Source: Neopestalotiopsis rosae (taxonomy: Eukaryota > Ascomycota > Sordariomycetes > Amphisphaeriales > Sporocadaceae). From it: a stretch of DNA of 64,000 nucleotides. Position numbers and translations under genes: made by a program. Where the stretch lies: assembly GCA_023078685.1 (NCBI GenBank), contig JALGAS010000003.1:2604001-2668000 (forward strand), read 5' to 3'. This document shows positions 43,789-55,726 of this stretch, one piece after another. Below the pieces are notes generated by a model. The model was given only the letters and a program-made list of their open reading frames with translations. It was not told the origin of the DNA and ran no database searches. Each line of letters opens with the position of its first letter. Position 1 is the first letter of the stretch.

Positions 43789-45376
43789 TTATTTGCTCGA
43801 GAACTTGACCTCAATCTTGGAGAGTAGCCAAGTTCCAACAAAGACGGAAATCACGCTTCCGAAGATGACAAAGGGCTTGCGAAGGCTGGCAATGAATGAG
43901 TAGTCGTACGAAACATAGAGCTCACGGTCCCGGAACTCATCAGGGATGTTGCGAGCCTTGAGTGTGAGGACCGTGCGGCCAACTGTGTCGAGGTATGTCT
44001 TCTGGTGGTCGACAGTCGACTCGATGATCGAGGACTCTGGGATAGAGGTGAAGTACTTGACGTTCCTATTTGAATCATTAGTGTTGCTCCGATGTCTCTA
44101 TGACTACGAATCAAACTCACTCCGCGCCTTCAGGCAGTAGAACTCGCAGAAGAACCTGCTCGTATTCAACACCCTCTGCCTGCTTAGGGCCCTCGAGGAA
44201 TGGAACCTTGAGGAGGTAGCCGTCGCCAGACTTCTTCTTCAGAAAGTTCTTGGAATCAGAGTTCCAGCCAATCGTGAAGGGATATTTCCAGCCGCCAAAA
44301 ATGGGGTAGCGAGGCTTGATCTCAAGCGATGCCTCACGTCTGTTAGACCGGAATCGAGAGGTCGAAACGTTGCCAATGACATCCGTGAAGTAGGCGTCCT
44401 TGCTGCCGCCTGGGAGGTTGAACTTCATCTCCCTCAGAGCATATGATTGGGGGTTGAAGTACTGGGACTGGGCCCACTTGACTCGGTTAAAGAGAGTAGA
44501 AAGGTTGGCGCCCCTGTTGAACAAAGTGTAGCGCTCCTCAAAGGCGACGTTGCCACCCCAGTGACTGACTTCGACATCGCGTTCCAGCACCGAGATGTGG
44601 GTGACTGGCTTGGTGAACTCAAAGCGAACCAGGACAGGAGAAACGGCACCAGCTGGGACTTCAGGGAAGGGTCCGTAGATAAGTTTCGAGCCCTGCTTCT
44701 CAGGGAACTCCTTGATATCACCAGTGCCTGCAATCTTGGTGTAGTCGGGAATGTCGCCAGAGGCAAACTTGACCTCGGTCTTCTGCTTCAACGTCGGGTA
44801 GGCAGAGTGGGCATATGCAGAGAAGGGGTAGACAAGGTATTGCTTGTCTGACTGCTCAATTGCCGCCGGAAGAGGAGTGTAAGCCTTGAGGAAGTAGTAT
44901 GAGATGCCCAGTGTCTGCTGAGCCTTGGGTGCGATCGCCTTCGGAAGTTGGATTCGGTAGAATTGGGTGTCGCTGCAGATGCGTGAGCTTCTCGGTTATG
45001 ATGCGCCTGGCTGTGTAATTTACCTGAGGGGGTCAAACTCAACGGCATCAATGCCGAATCCAGTGAGGGTGGAATCCTTGCGATCCTTCACCTCAATTCC
45101 ACCGATTCTTGCCATCTGCTCGCCAGTGAAGGGCAGGAAGTACTCGGTTTGGGGCTCTTCGGATACATTCTCGATAACGACGTTGATCGATTCCTTGGCA
45201 AAGTTCTTTTCTAATGAGATAACGTGAACGAGGTTCGCATTCTTGAACACCTGTGGCGGCTTGAAGGTTGATGGAAGGGTGACCTTGGATACTGATGGAC
45301 CGGCAACGTTGGTGCTGGCGGCTGTGGAAGAAAGGAGCGAGAGAAGGCCAACGGCGAAAGCTGTGACCGACTTCAT
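43789..45376 (-). CDS. OST1: Oligosaccharyltransferase subunit Ost1 (ribophorin I)
   Basis: Exons 45376-45024, 44972-44121 and 44065-43789 give 493 residues. A signal peptide (MKSVTAFAVGLLSLLSSTAA) leads into the ribophorin I luminal domain with VISLEKNFAKESINVVIENV, ISYYFLKAYTPLP, VSHWGGNVAFEERYTLFNRG and NFLKKKSGDGYLLKVPFLEG. A single C-terminal membrane span (FVIFGSVISVFVGTWLL) ends the protein with a short cytosolic tail. It is an essential subunit of the ER complex that transfers the N-glycan to nascent proteins. Introns are 51 and 55 nt. Length is near the family norm. Confidence 0.95.
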
Positions 45377-46938
45377 GATGAATACCTTCGCAAGGAGCGC
45401 TCACACATAGAGCGACTCCAGACAATTGCGATTGGTGTGGGCGAAGGAGAAAAAAAAAGTGAATTGCAGAAAATCAATGCTTCAACAATTCGTGATGAGA
45501 TGGGTTCATCAACATGTCTTGGCGACCTGGCTTTAGAGACAGCTACGCGTACTACTATTACAGCACAGCTGGCCAGACCCAAAGAGCTTACGTTGCTTCT
45601 TGCTGGACGAAACGTGGGATTTAGTTTGTTCCGGGCAAGCTCGCGCACGCTAACCTGATCCAGGTTTCCAGCAAGGTCAACTAAGTTTATCGATAACAGC
45701 ATCGACCCCCACATATACATGGTACCCGTTCACCTAGACATGTGCGTAGGGCGAGTCAATCAGCCTGTCCCGCCCCAACTACGTACGATGTGCCGTGTTC
45801 CAATGGCGCGGGGCATTTTATTATATGCATGCAACTTTCAATGTTCTGGAGAATGCCGCTGTTGTATGTAAGGCATGCTAGGTATGCTGTCGATGATCAG
45901 ATACCAAAGAAATCTACAGCCCTCATGTAACACCAGCAATATGCACTTGCACAATGTATAACCCAATTGGCCAGAGTAGACCAGATGAGGCACTTGTCTT
46001 CACTGAGCAAAGCACGAATTCAGACGCACAAGAGCTCACCTAGATACTGTGTAGCCCTCCATCATAAATACTACCGACCTATACATTCTGATCTCACGGC
46101 CACTTACTCATCCAGGCCGTGCAGATGTACGAACCATGTGCTTTCGAGTCAGCACCCATATGCAGGTAGCTCTTTATTCCAATCATGTTAAGCACGAAGC
46201 TTTGATGGCAATGGAGAAAGACTTGAGACAAGCATGACAACACAACACAAGATATATCTCTCACCACACCGCCTGACTAAACTCGACAACCTGATGGGAG
46301 TTGATGAGTAGACCCACTGACCGGGGTCTTGAACCAGCTCCCCCCTTAGGTATCAGCGAGCTTTCCGGCGCTTCGCTGAGCTGATGACAGAACCAATTGA
46401 TACTGGTAAAGAAAAAGCTGGGCTCAACATTGGTTCCTGGGCTTGCTTCTGGCCGAGTCTGGTCCGTGTGGTTCCCACTCGGACGCCGGGAGCTAGAATG
46501 CCTTGGACTGACACAAAGGTGTTGAACCAACCTTATTCCGTATTAATAGCAGATTGACAGACCTGAGCTCGTACCCCTCATCAAAACCCAGCACAGCTCA
46601 AAACTTCATCCCACCTTGCAAAAAACCACGACCAACCCCGATAGGCTGAGTAAGGGAAACAATCCTTCGGATATCTTCACTTTTCGGGTTTCATTACTTG
46701 AACATCAATCTTTGTATCCCTCATCAATACTGGGCATACGTATTTGCAAATCTTGCCAATTGCATTAAAGGTCCGATCATATAACCGGTCCGATCCTCCC
46801 AGGTGGGTATCGACCACAGGCGTTGCGTCATCCCAGCCAAAGCCAGCCCGTTTAAAACAACACAATTGCTGACCCGTGAGGATTTCTCTCACATACAAAC
46901 AGACATATTTTTAACTACAATTCTCAAAACTCGACAAA
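45377..46938. other. Divergent intergenic between OST1 and hexokinase
   Basis: About 1.6 kb promoter region for both genes. Only ORFs of 60-115 codons without motifs, no RNA gene identified. Confidence 0.55.
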
Positions 46939-49403
46939 ATGGTTGGCCTAGGACCTCGCAAGCCCCCATCCCGCAAGGGTAAGTGCATTTGCTTTATTGC
47001 CTCTATGCGTTCCACCATGTTGCACGAATGTCTCCCGGGAGGCCGGATGAAAGCGCCCTATTCTCGGGCTTTCTGGAACTGAGGGCTCTTATATTACTTT
47101 GGCGTGATATCCGAGCAGCGCAGTGAACACGTCGGGTTAAATGGGTCCCAGGAGGATTCTCTCCGGGAGCCAATTCTATGCCTCATCATTGCAATGGCGA
47201 AGGTCGAACCTGATAGAAGTACCACGACCAAGACATTCAGCGAGATCTGTAATGTTTGTTCTGTTCTACGTCAGAATGGAAGTCGCACCTCCACCACGTG
47301 GATGCCATGCGCGGTTGCTGCCACGGCCCTACGAGCAGACATGTAAAACCACGGATCGGGCCTGCCTTGAATGAGGGAGAAGATAATTTCCAAGTCGGAT
47401 TTTGACCTCTCCAACATCATACCCAATTCCGATTCACAACTCAATTTTCTCTGCCAACCTACATTTACACCACTCACGTCCTACGCAAACATCCAAACAT
47501 ACATGAGGAGCATTTTATGAGCCAATGACCCCATTGATTCATTGCCATTGCCATTATTGTTCACTATGATTTCCTTCCAAGAACCGCCAGTGCGGCCTCA
47601 AACCGCACGCCCTCCTTCCACACATCTTCCGCTGCCAGATCGACCTCAATCTGCACGTCCTCTTCATATGAGCCACAGTTCTTTGAGTCTTTGGAAATGG
47701 CAACCCGCTGGCGGTGCCACGACCAGGAGGCATACCTATCATCATGGTTGTTGCTTGTGCTGTCTACGTTGCCCGGTTCACTACTAACAACACTATCACA
47801 GGATCTATGGCAGATGTCCCCAAGGACTTGCTGCAAGAGATTAAGAAGCTGGAGCAGCAATTCACCGTTGACACAACCAAGCTCAAGCAGATTACCGACC
47901 ACTTCGTGTCTGAACTTGAGAAAGGTACGCAAACCCGAAGCATGTATATTGGACGAGGCTGACAGCTATAGGTCTGAGCGTTGAGGGTGGCAGCATTGTA
48001 GGTGACCGACTGGGGAGAACGCAATCAAATTGCTCGGCTAACTTATTTGCTAGCCCATGAACCCTACATGGGTTATGGCTTTCCCCGATGGCTACGAGAC
48101 CGGTACTTATTTGGCCTTGGACATGGGCGGCACAAACTTGCGAGTGTGTGAGATTACCCTGACGGATAACAAGTCGGAATTCGACATCATTCAGTCCAAG
48201 TACCGCATGCCTGAGGAGCTCAAGACTGGCGAGTCAGAGGAGTTGTGGGAATACATTGCCGACTGTCTGCAACAATTCATCGACACTCACCACGGCGAGC
48301 TGCCGCCGGACGCTGAGAAGATTCCTCTTGGTTTCACCTTCTCGTACCCCGCAACCCAGAACTACATCGATGAAGGTATCCTACAGCGGTGGACCAAGGG
48401 TTTCGACATTGATGGCGTTGAGGGCCAGAACGTTGTCCCCATGCTCGAGGCTGCCCTTGAATCGCGCAAGGTACCGATTAAGGTCTCTGCCTTGATCAAC
48501 GATACCACCGGTACACTCATTGCTTCGGCCTACACGGATCCTAAGATGGTCATTGGCTGTATCTTTGGTACGGGCTGCAACGCAGCATACATGGAGACTT
48601 GCGGCGCAATCCCCAAGTTGGCTCACATGAACCTGCCCCCGGACTGCCCCATGGCAATCAACTGCGAGTGGGGTGCCTTTGATAACGAGCACAAGGTCCT
48701 GCCGCGGACGCCTTACGATATTATCATTGACAAGGAGTCGCCCAGACCTGGACAGCAGGCATTCGAGAAGATGATCGCTGGTCTCTACTTGGGCGAGATC
48801 TTCCGACTCGTCCTGGTCGACCTTCACGACAACAAGGACGTCCACATTTTCGAGGGCCAGGATATCAAGAAGCTTCGCAGACCTTACAGCCTGGACGCTT
48901 CTTTCCTTTCAGCGATTGAGGAGTGAGTCAAAAACCAGGCCTCTTGATTGGTGCAATATAGCTAACGCAATCTATCTAGTGACCCCTTTGAGAACTTGCA
49001 GGAGACTGCTGACTTGTTCTCTGATAAGCTCAGCATTGCAACGACCCGTCCCGAGCTCGAGCTCATCCGTCGTACTGCCGAGTTGATCGGTACCCGCGCT
49101 GCACGTCTGTCCGCGTGCGGTGTCGCCGCCATCTGCAAGAAGAAGAACTTCAACTCTTGCCACGTCGGTGCCGACGGTTCCGTTTTCAACAAGTATCCTC
49201 ACTTCAAGGCTCGTGGTGCTCAAGCACTCAAGGAGATCCTTGACTGGCCCAACAAGAAGAGCTTGAGAGAGGAGGACCCTATTGAGATCCTCGCTGCCGA
49301 GGACGGTAGTGGTGTGGGTGCTGCTCTCATTGCAGCCTTGACACTTAAGAGAGTCAATGCTGGAAACATTGCTGGTATCCTTCACCCCGAGCACTTCAAA
49401 TAA
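46939..49403 (+). CDS. Hexokinase
   Basis: Exons 46939-46978, 47802-47924, 47972-47997, 48054-48922 and 48980-49403 give 493 residues. The first exon encodes MVGLGPRKPPSRKG and is separated from exon 2 (GSMADVPKDLLQEI) by an 823-nt intron, far longer than any other in this window. Motifs: LALDMGGTNLRVCE (phosphate 1), LGFTFSYPATQN, INDTTGTLIASAY, GTGCNAAYME and the C-terminal DGSGVGAALIAAL. It phosphorylates glucose/fructose at C6 with ATP; residue content fits fungal hexokinase rather than glucokinase. Exon 3 is only 26 nt (LSVEGGSI). Length equals known fungal hexokinases (about 490). Confidence 0.96.
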
Positions 49404-49541
49404 GCCATCGGCAGATCATTGGTGATTCTTTGAGATAGCTGTCTGGGTTACATAGAGCGTTTGCAAATAGGATACTATCCAAGGATTTTCGATGCAGTTA
49501 TGGCTTCCATGGCGTAACCCAGTCCATAGACTGGGAAAAAC
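49404..49541. other. Short intergenic
   Basis: Only 138 bases separate the hexokinase stop from the RMT2 stop (convergent genes). Confidence 0.8.
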
Positions 49542-50959
49542 CTAGCCCATAAAGGTGCACACTGGTAGTCGGTAGGCTGTCCTTTGCGTTAGATCGATTG
49601 CAGACACACAAAAATAGTAAAAATAAGGGAGGTGCATAAGAACTTACTGCTGAGAGTCCAATATCTCCTCTTGACACCTTCCCAATCGCCTTTACCCTCC
49701 TCTCCCAAAGTCTTCATATCGACGTCCATCTCTTGCCACTCGACATCCATGCCTGCGTCAGACAAATGCATCTCGACCACTTTTGTATACACATCATAGC
49801 AGACCTGTCTGTCAGCGCCAAGACCGTTGAAGAAACCAAATCGCCCATCTTCCTCCAAGATTCCGGGGACGGATTCTGTGAAAAAGTTGCGCAACTGGGC
49901 GTAGTCTTCGCCAAATGTGTCGAAGTAGATTGCATCGTATGTCTCGCCAGACTCCATGAGTTTGGTCACAACATCTTGCCACCGTCCTTCGTGAACTTTG
50001 AAAGCGCCCTCGGACGGTCCACTGGCCTCCCATGCCTGACCAAACTTGCAGTCGGGACCCTTGATATAAGTCATCACCTCGGGATGAGCCTCAACGATAT
50101 GATGCTTGGACGGGCGCGTCTCAGCAAACATGGTGTCAATGATGCCCATGCCAAAACCAATGTTGAGAATCTTCTTGCCAGCAGGAGATCCCGGCAGCAG
50201 TGCTTCCACAGAGGCTTTCATAATTTCGGTCTCCCAAGCCATCATGACACCATTGAGCGAAGAGTCCACGAGCTTTCCGTCGGTGTACGTCAGGTTTGAG
50301 CGCAGGTATTCGTCCGAGGTGACCTGATCGTCGGCGGTCACTGGCTTTGGTGGCGCAAAGGCTCTGTCGGGGTTGGAGTCCACGATTTCTGTTTCCTCCT
50401 GCTCTTCTTCTTGTTCTTGCTCCCCGTCGACCTTCTGGGCGGGTTCGGCCGATACGAGTTCGGGGGCTTCGTCTCCGTCCTCTACGATCGCGTCGCCAGA
50501 CTCTTCTACCTCAGCTTCCTCCATGTCCTCGTCCTCGTCGTCGTCCTCGAGCGCCTCATAGCCCTCGAGCAGACCAAAGAGCAGCTCAGCTCGGACACCA
50601 GCCTCGACGCACATTTGGTACAGCTCGGTCTGGCCGAGGCGAGCGGCCACGTCGCCGGGGGTCTCATTGTTGGAGTCGACGTCGTTCCAAATGGCGCCGC
50701 TGAAGAAGAGCTCCTCGAGGACGGCCTTGGCGGCGGCGAGGTCACTATCAGAAGAGGTTTTGGAGCCGGCGGCGCGGATGGCCGCGTGCAGGGGCGTCTC
50801 GCCCGTCGTGGGCTCCTGGACGCTGGCTCGGCCGGGGACGTCGAGGAGGGGCTTGAGCGAGGCTAGATCGTGGTTCCAGGCGTGGGTGAGGATCTGCGAG
50901 ATGGACGAGGGGCAGGTCGAGGGGATCCTGGCCTCGAGCGAGTCTTTTGCGTCGGCCAT
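49542..50959 (-). CDS. RMT2: Protein arginine N-methyltransferase 2 (Rmt2)
   Basis: Exon 1 50959-49648 and a 35-nt exon 2 49576-49542, joined across a 71-nt intron (GTAAGT, CTAAC branch, GACAG), give 448 residues ending YRLPVCTFMG. N-terminal ankyrin-like segment (GETPLHAAIRAA, NETPGDVAARLG), a long acidic Glu/Asp stretch (about 140-200), then the SAM-binding methyltransferase core ILNIGFGMGIIDT and HHIVEAHPEV, with TYDAIYFDTFGEDYAQL. The enzyme methylates the delta-nitrogen of arginine, in yeast on ribosomal protein L12. Without the second exon the ORF would read into intron sequence and end with an unrelated tail. Confidence 0.94.
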
Positions 50960-52345
50960 TTTTTTTTTTTTTCCCCGTTCTTGCTTCCAACTTTTGTCTG
51001 TGTCGGATTTGTGTTTTCGAGGCGGTGGTGTTGTCGAGGCGTTGTATAGAATTGGCTTGTGTCGACAAAGGTGCGACTTTGCGGATTTGCTCTATGATCA
51101 AACCGGTACGATACGATCGTGAAAAGCTTCATAAAATTTCATGGATTTTTGTGTATAGTACGATATACACTGCCTATCTCGGCGCGGGACACCGTAGCGG
51201 GGTAGCTTTGTGCCAAAAATGATAATTTCTAGTGGGGGCTATATCGGCCTCTGGCGGCGTTACTACCTTGCCTTGTCCCGTAACAAAATGCAAGAAGATG
51301 CCCACCCGGAATGCCGCAAGGACACCCGCGCCGTTACGTAGGAGGGGACATTGCTGATTGCTGGTCGCTGCTGCTGCTTGCTGCTGCCAGGCGCACGTGC
51401 CTTCAAAATAACATACTAGCCTGAGAAAACGGACTTTTATTATTGTTTACGTCTTTAACTGAATTCCCTTTACAATTACGTAGCATGAGCAATAAAACAC
51501 AGATTCTTACATAGTCGAATTGGCGAAATGTATCCTCCCTCAACCCATGTCTTCTTCTGACATTTCATATTTTCCGCTCTCTCAACAAGCTCTTTTCAGG
51601 TGTGCAACCTCATGCAGTCGAGTGGACAAGAGAGAAAAAAAGCGACATTGAACCTCTACTGTTTGGTGGGGCTCCGCATGGGCTCTTGACGTTGCCATCT
51701 CGACACGTGCTTGTGTGACGAAACCGCCATTGGCCAATGTCTGTTCGGGTATCTCTGGAGCTCTCGTGGGGCTAGCTAGTGGACCTCCAAAAGTCGCCCT
51801 AGGCAAGCCAGAACCTGGTCTGATGAAATGCATTATCCTCGCTGGACCTTGGCACCCATGCGTCGGTTGACCTGCTCTGTTTGTTATTCTCATTCGACAG
51901 CCTCAAAGTAGCGCGAGTCAATTCAGCTCAGAAATTCGGAGTCGCAGTCTGCTTTTGGGTCATCATACTACTTTGACTACCTGCTCGACTTCCCAAACTG
52001 TCGGAGGCGCCATTTCCCAGCTTCCGTGTCGTGCCGCCGCCGTTATTTTCTCTAATTCCGTCGCAATTACCGTCGACTCTGAAGCTTGACTGCTTGCTTG
52101 CTCGGTTTCTCTACTACAAAGCACAAACAAAGTACGGCAACCATAATTCTTTCCCCATTCCTTGCATTGTGTGCCTCTATAATACTACCGTCAACCTTGT
52201 CGTGCTCGATTCATCACTTTGTATCTTACCCAATGGTTACCACATGCTGATTGTAGAAGACGTGCGCAACAAGACCAAGACCTGGATCTCGACTCGCAAC
52301 GGCAGAACACCTCGTAACTGGCGCGCCAGCCCCGGCACCATTGTC
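50960..52345. other. Divergent promoter region of RMT2 and VTC4
   Basis: About 1.4 kb. Includes pyrimidine/T tracts just upstream of RMT2 and two CACGTG motifs listed separately. The VTC4 frame is open upstream of its start to 52031, but that sequence precedes the SPX domain and looks like leader. Confidence 0.6.
51394..51709. promoter_or_regulatory. Two CACGTG motifs upstream of VTC4 (candidate Pho4/NUC-1 sites)
   Basis: CACGTG at 51394-51399 and 51704-51709, both flanked by C on the 3' side, about 950 and 640 bp before the VTC4 ATG. The bHLH phosphate regulators Pho4 (yeast) and NUC-1 (Neurospora) bind CACGTG cores, and VTC genes belong to the phosphate regulon in yeast. The motifs are also bound by other bHLH factors, so assignment is inference. 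Confidence 0.4.
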
Positions 52346-54747
52346 ATGAAGTTCGGCGAGCAGCTCCGCTCGAGCATCATCTCCGAGTACCAGTGGTACT
52401 ACATCGACTATGACGCCCTCAAGCAGCGCCTAAAGAAGGCCACCGCCCACTCTGCCGCTGCCGAATCTTCGAATGCAACCCCGGACTGGGACAATGACGA
52501 TGAGGTCGAGTTTGTCAGACTCCTCGACGACCAGCTCGAGAAGGTCTATCGCAAGACTCAGGTCAAGACCTCCGAGATCCAGCGAAGGATCATGTGGGAG
52601 CAGAAGGAAGTCGATGCTCTGACCAAGCGCATGGCTGAGCGCGGCCCCAACGAGGCAGGGCCGAGCGAGGAAGAGTTCATTGCCAGGGAAGAGTTCCTAA
52701 GTGATATCATTGCCGATGTCCACGACCTCGCCAAGTTTGTTCAAGTCAACTATACCGGTTTTCTCAAGATCATTAAGAAGCATGACAAGGTCACCGGCCA
52801 GCATCTGAAGCCGATCTGGGGCGTCATGATGGGCCAAAAGGCGTTCTTCAAGGAAGACTACGATAGGGACGTCGTCAAGCTGTCGCGCATGTACGATATC
52901 GTCCGAACTCGAGGCAACCCTGTCAAGGGTGACAGCTCGGCTGGAGGGAGCCAGGGAAGTTTCGTGCGTCAGACGACCAAGTATTGGGTTCACAAGGAGA
53001 ACATTACTGAGCTGAAGCTCATCATCTTGAAGCATCTTCCGGTGCTCGTGTTCAACCCCAAGAAGGAATTCGAGGCTGCGGATGCTGCGATCACGTCGAT
53101 CTACTACGATAACCCTGAAACCTGGGAGCTGTACGAAGGTCGCCTCAAGAAGACAGAAGGAGCTGAAGCTATCCGACTTCGATGGTATGGTGGTATGCAG
53201 ACCGACCAAATCTTTGTCGAAAGAAAGACGCATCGTGAGGACTGGACAGGAGAAAGCTCGGTCAAGGCACGATTCTCGATCAAGGAGAAGAACGTCAATG
53301 CCTACATGCGCGGCGACCTCCTCCCACGGGCCATCTTTGAAAAGGCTCGTAAGGAGGGCAAGAAGTCGGAGAAGCAGATTGCAGGGGACGAGAAACTTGC
53401 ACAAGAGGTCCAATGGTCGGTTCTGAAGAAGGGCTACAAACCAGTCTGCAGATCCTTCTACAATCGCACAGCCTTTCAACTGCCGGCCGATGCTCGCGTC
53501 CGTATCTCACTTGACACGGAGCTGACCATGGTTCGGGAAGATAACCTTGACGGCGTAAAGCGCTGCGGCGACAACTGGAGGCGCATGGATATTGGCATTG
53601 ACTTTCCATTTTCTCAGCTGCCTCCTAGTGACGTTGAGCGTTTCCCCTACGCCGTTCTTGAGGTCAAGCTTCAGACACAGCACGGCCAGGAGCCTCCCGA
53701 ATGGGTCCGCCAGCTTATCGGAAGTCACCTCGTCGAGGCTGTGCCCAAATTTTCAAAATTCATCCACGGAACTGCCACACTCTTCCCTGATCGCATTCAC
53801 TTACTGCCCTACTGGTTCCCTCAGATGGACGTTGACATTCGCAAGCCGGCAGTCCAGGACTTTGGTATTCGCCGACCAGGACAGTCTCCTGCTAGTGGTA
53901 CGACATCCGATGAGGAGGATGAGGACGACTTGGACTCGGATGATGAAGAAGACGAGCACCCGCGCAACGGGCAAGGCGACCAATCCAATGGACGGACAAA
54001 TTTCAATGGAGGCCAACCCCGCAACCTCACCGATCTCGAGGACCAAACAGTGGGAGAGGTTCTGGCCAATGCAGACTACGATCTCTATGATTCGGACGAT
54101 GAATCAGATTCAGAGGATGCCCTGGAGGAAGCCAGGCGTGTGGGAGGATGGCCATACTACTCATTACTCGCCAAGAAGTACTCCAAGGCCGCAGGCAATG
54201 GTGCGTGGAGTGTCGTCAAGGCTATGACACCGCATCCCCGTGGATCCGCCATTGGACCAAGCAATCGTCAACGCATGTTCTTTGGTGGTCAAGAGCTTCA
54301 AACAAAGAAGTTCAAGGCACCCAAGGGAAAGAAGATTTACGTTCCTGTCAGAGTCGAGCCCAAGGTCTATTTCGCTGCCGAAAGAACCTTCCTTGGATGG
54401 GTAAGTCAAATACAAACACTACCATCATGCGTCTCTTGTCCACGACTAATCATGCATGTTTTTAGCTCGAGTTCTCCATCTACATTGGCACCATTGCTGT
54501 GACTTTGCTCAATTTTGGCGTCAAGCCTACCAAGACTTCCTTTATTGTCTCTGGTGTCTTCACTCTTTTGGCCATAATGTCGCTGTGCTATTCTGTCGGC
54601 ATATATCTCTACCGAAGCGCTGCTATAAGGGAGCGTCGTGTGGTAAAGTACTATGACAGATGGGGACCGAGCACGCTCTGCGTAGCGCTCTTTATTGCGG
54701 TGGCATTGAACTTTGTGTTTGAAGGCAAGGAGCGGCGATTTTGGTAA
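52346..54747 (+). CDS. VTC4: Vacuolar transporter chaperone 4 (polyphosphate polymerase)
   Basis: Exons 52346-54400 and 54466-54747 (65-nt intron, GTAAGT...TTTAG) give 778 residues. N-terminal SPX domain begins at the chosen start ([20 protein letters not shown]; basic helix [12 protein letters not shown]). The catalytic tunnel domain has IRLRWYGG (Arg277, Arg279), [10 protein letters not shown] (Lys294), [21 protein letters not shown] and YAVLEVKLQ, the residue set of an active VTC4 rather than the inactive VTC2/3 type. An acidic linker (about 520-600) and three C-terminal membrane helices (DUF202-like) follow. It makes polyphosphate from ATP at the vacuole and translocates it, sensing inositol pyrophosphates through SPX. 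Confidence 0.95.
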
Positions 54748-55726
54748 TGTCTGATGTTCGTGAGGGTGTTTGTACATATGGATATTGGAATTCTGGATAC
54801 AAAAGCATTGTCACTGCGCAAGCTCGAAATGTGGCAGCCCATCAGCTATGAGATTGGCATTGTATAATTCATCAAGCTGTACCCAAATTAAAGCATCATC
54901 TATATATATCATTTTCTTTTTCTATCCGCTTTCAGTTCTCAAGGCTCGTCCTAGAATTCAACGTGGCTTCACTTGATACAAATGCAGGCGTAAGTGCACA
55001 GAGATACATGGTTGTCGTACGGAGACTATTCGGAGACAATCCGGAGCCGGACCGCGTACATGTTTAGGCAGGTCCATGTGTCCCGTAACTGGGTGGTCAT
55101 CAATAGGTATGTTTAGTTGTAAATCAGTCGGCCGCAGCCCCACTGACTCTCTGAGGGGAAGGCGTGCTCGTTATACTCGAACCCCGCAGAGGATCGTTCA
55201 TCTCACCAAAGGTTGCATGCTATGAAGTGGCACGACCACTCAAGATATTACATACACACACATCATCCAATGAATTACTTTCGCCTATTGCCCAGGGGTC
55301 GTCTATCATATCAGCAGAACGGCTGACGTCGGATATGCTCATCAGCTTGACACAACCCGGAGCTAACAGTCAGCACTTGCTTGGCGCGAGCGAGGGATGA
55401 AGATCCAAGCATGCGAACAAGCCGTTGGTTACCTTGCCCAGTGGAGCAAAAATGTCTCGCTGGATAATCAGCGCTACTGTAAGTGTAGTCTGTACTCGCC
55501 GCCAACGGCTGAACCCCCTCTCAGTGGCACGACAGGGGGGGTTCAACAGGTCTGGCTGTTGGCGGCTATAAAGCCATTACAGGAAGGGCAATAATGGACA
55601 ATCTGGTTCCTGCTCCTGTCCCCGTTTGCACATGATTTCAACCATCGTAAGCTGCAAAAAAAGAAGGACCAACTTGATATTTGTCTTAGATTACTTGAGA
55701 ATATTGGCACTCCATCTTTGTTAATC
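54748..55726. other. Intergenic
   Basis: About 980 bases between VTC4 and the CGS-like gene. Contains the nested inverted repeat listed separately. No gene seen. Confidence 0.55.
55498..55566. repeat. Nested inverted repeat (69 nt hairpin-forming element)
   Basis: Outer arms GCCGCCAAC (55498-55506) and GTTGGCGGC (55558-55566) are perfect 9-bp complements. Inside them TGAACCCCC (55510-55518) and GGGGGTTCA (55537-55545) form a second perfect 9-bp pair around an 18-nt loop. It lies about 160 bp before the CGS-like start codon. Confidence 0.8.

Noticed and set aside
46300..46345. GGTTCAAGACC on the minus strand as a tRNA T-loop
   Set aside because: No cloverleaf could be drawn from the flanks; it is a chance match.
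52031..52345. N-terminal extension of VTC4
   Set aside because: It precedes the SPX domain, which must start at [10 protein letters not shown]; the upstream residues are non-conserved leader sequence.
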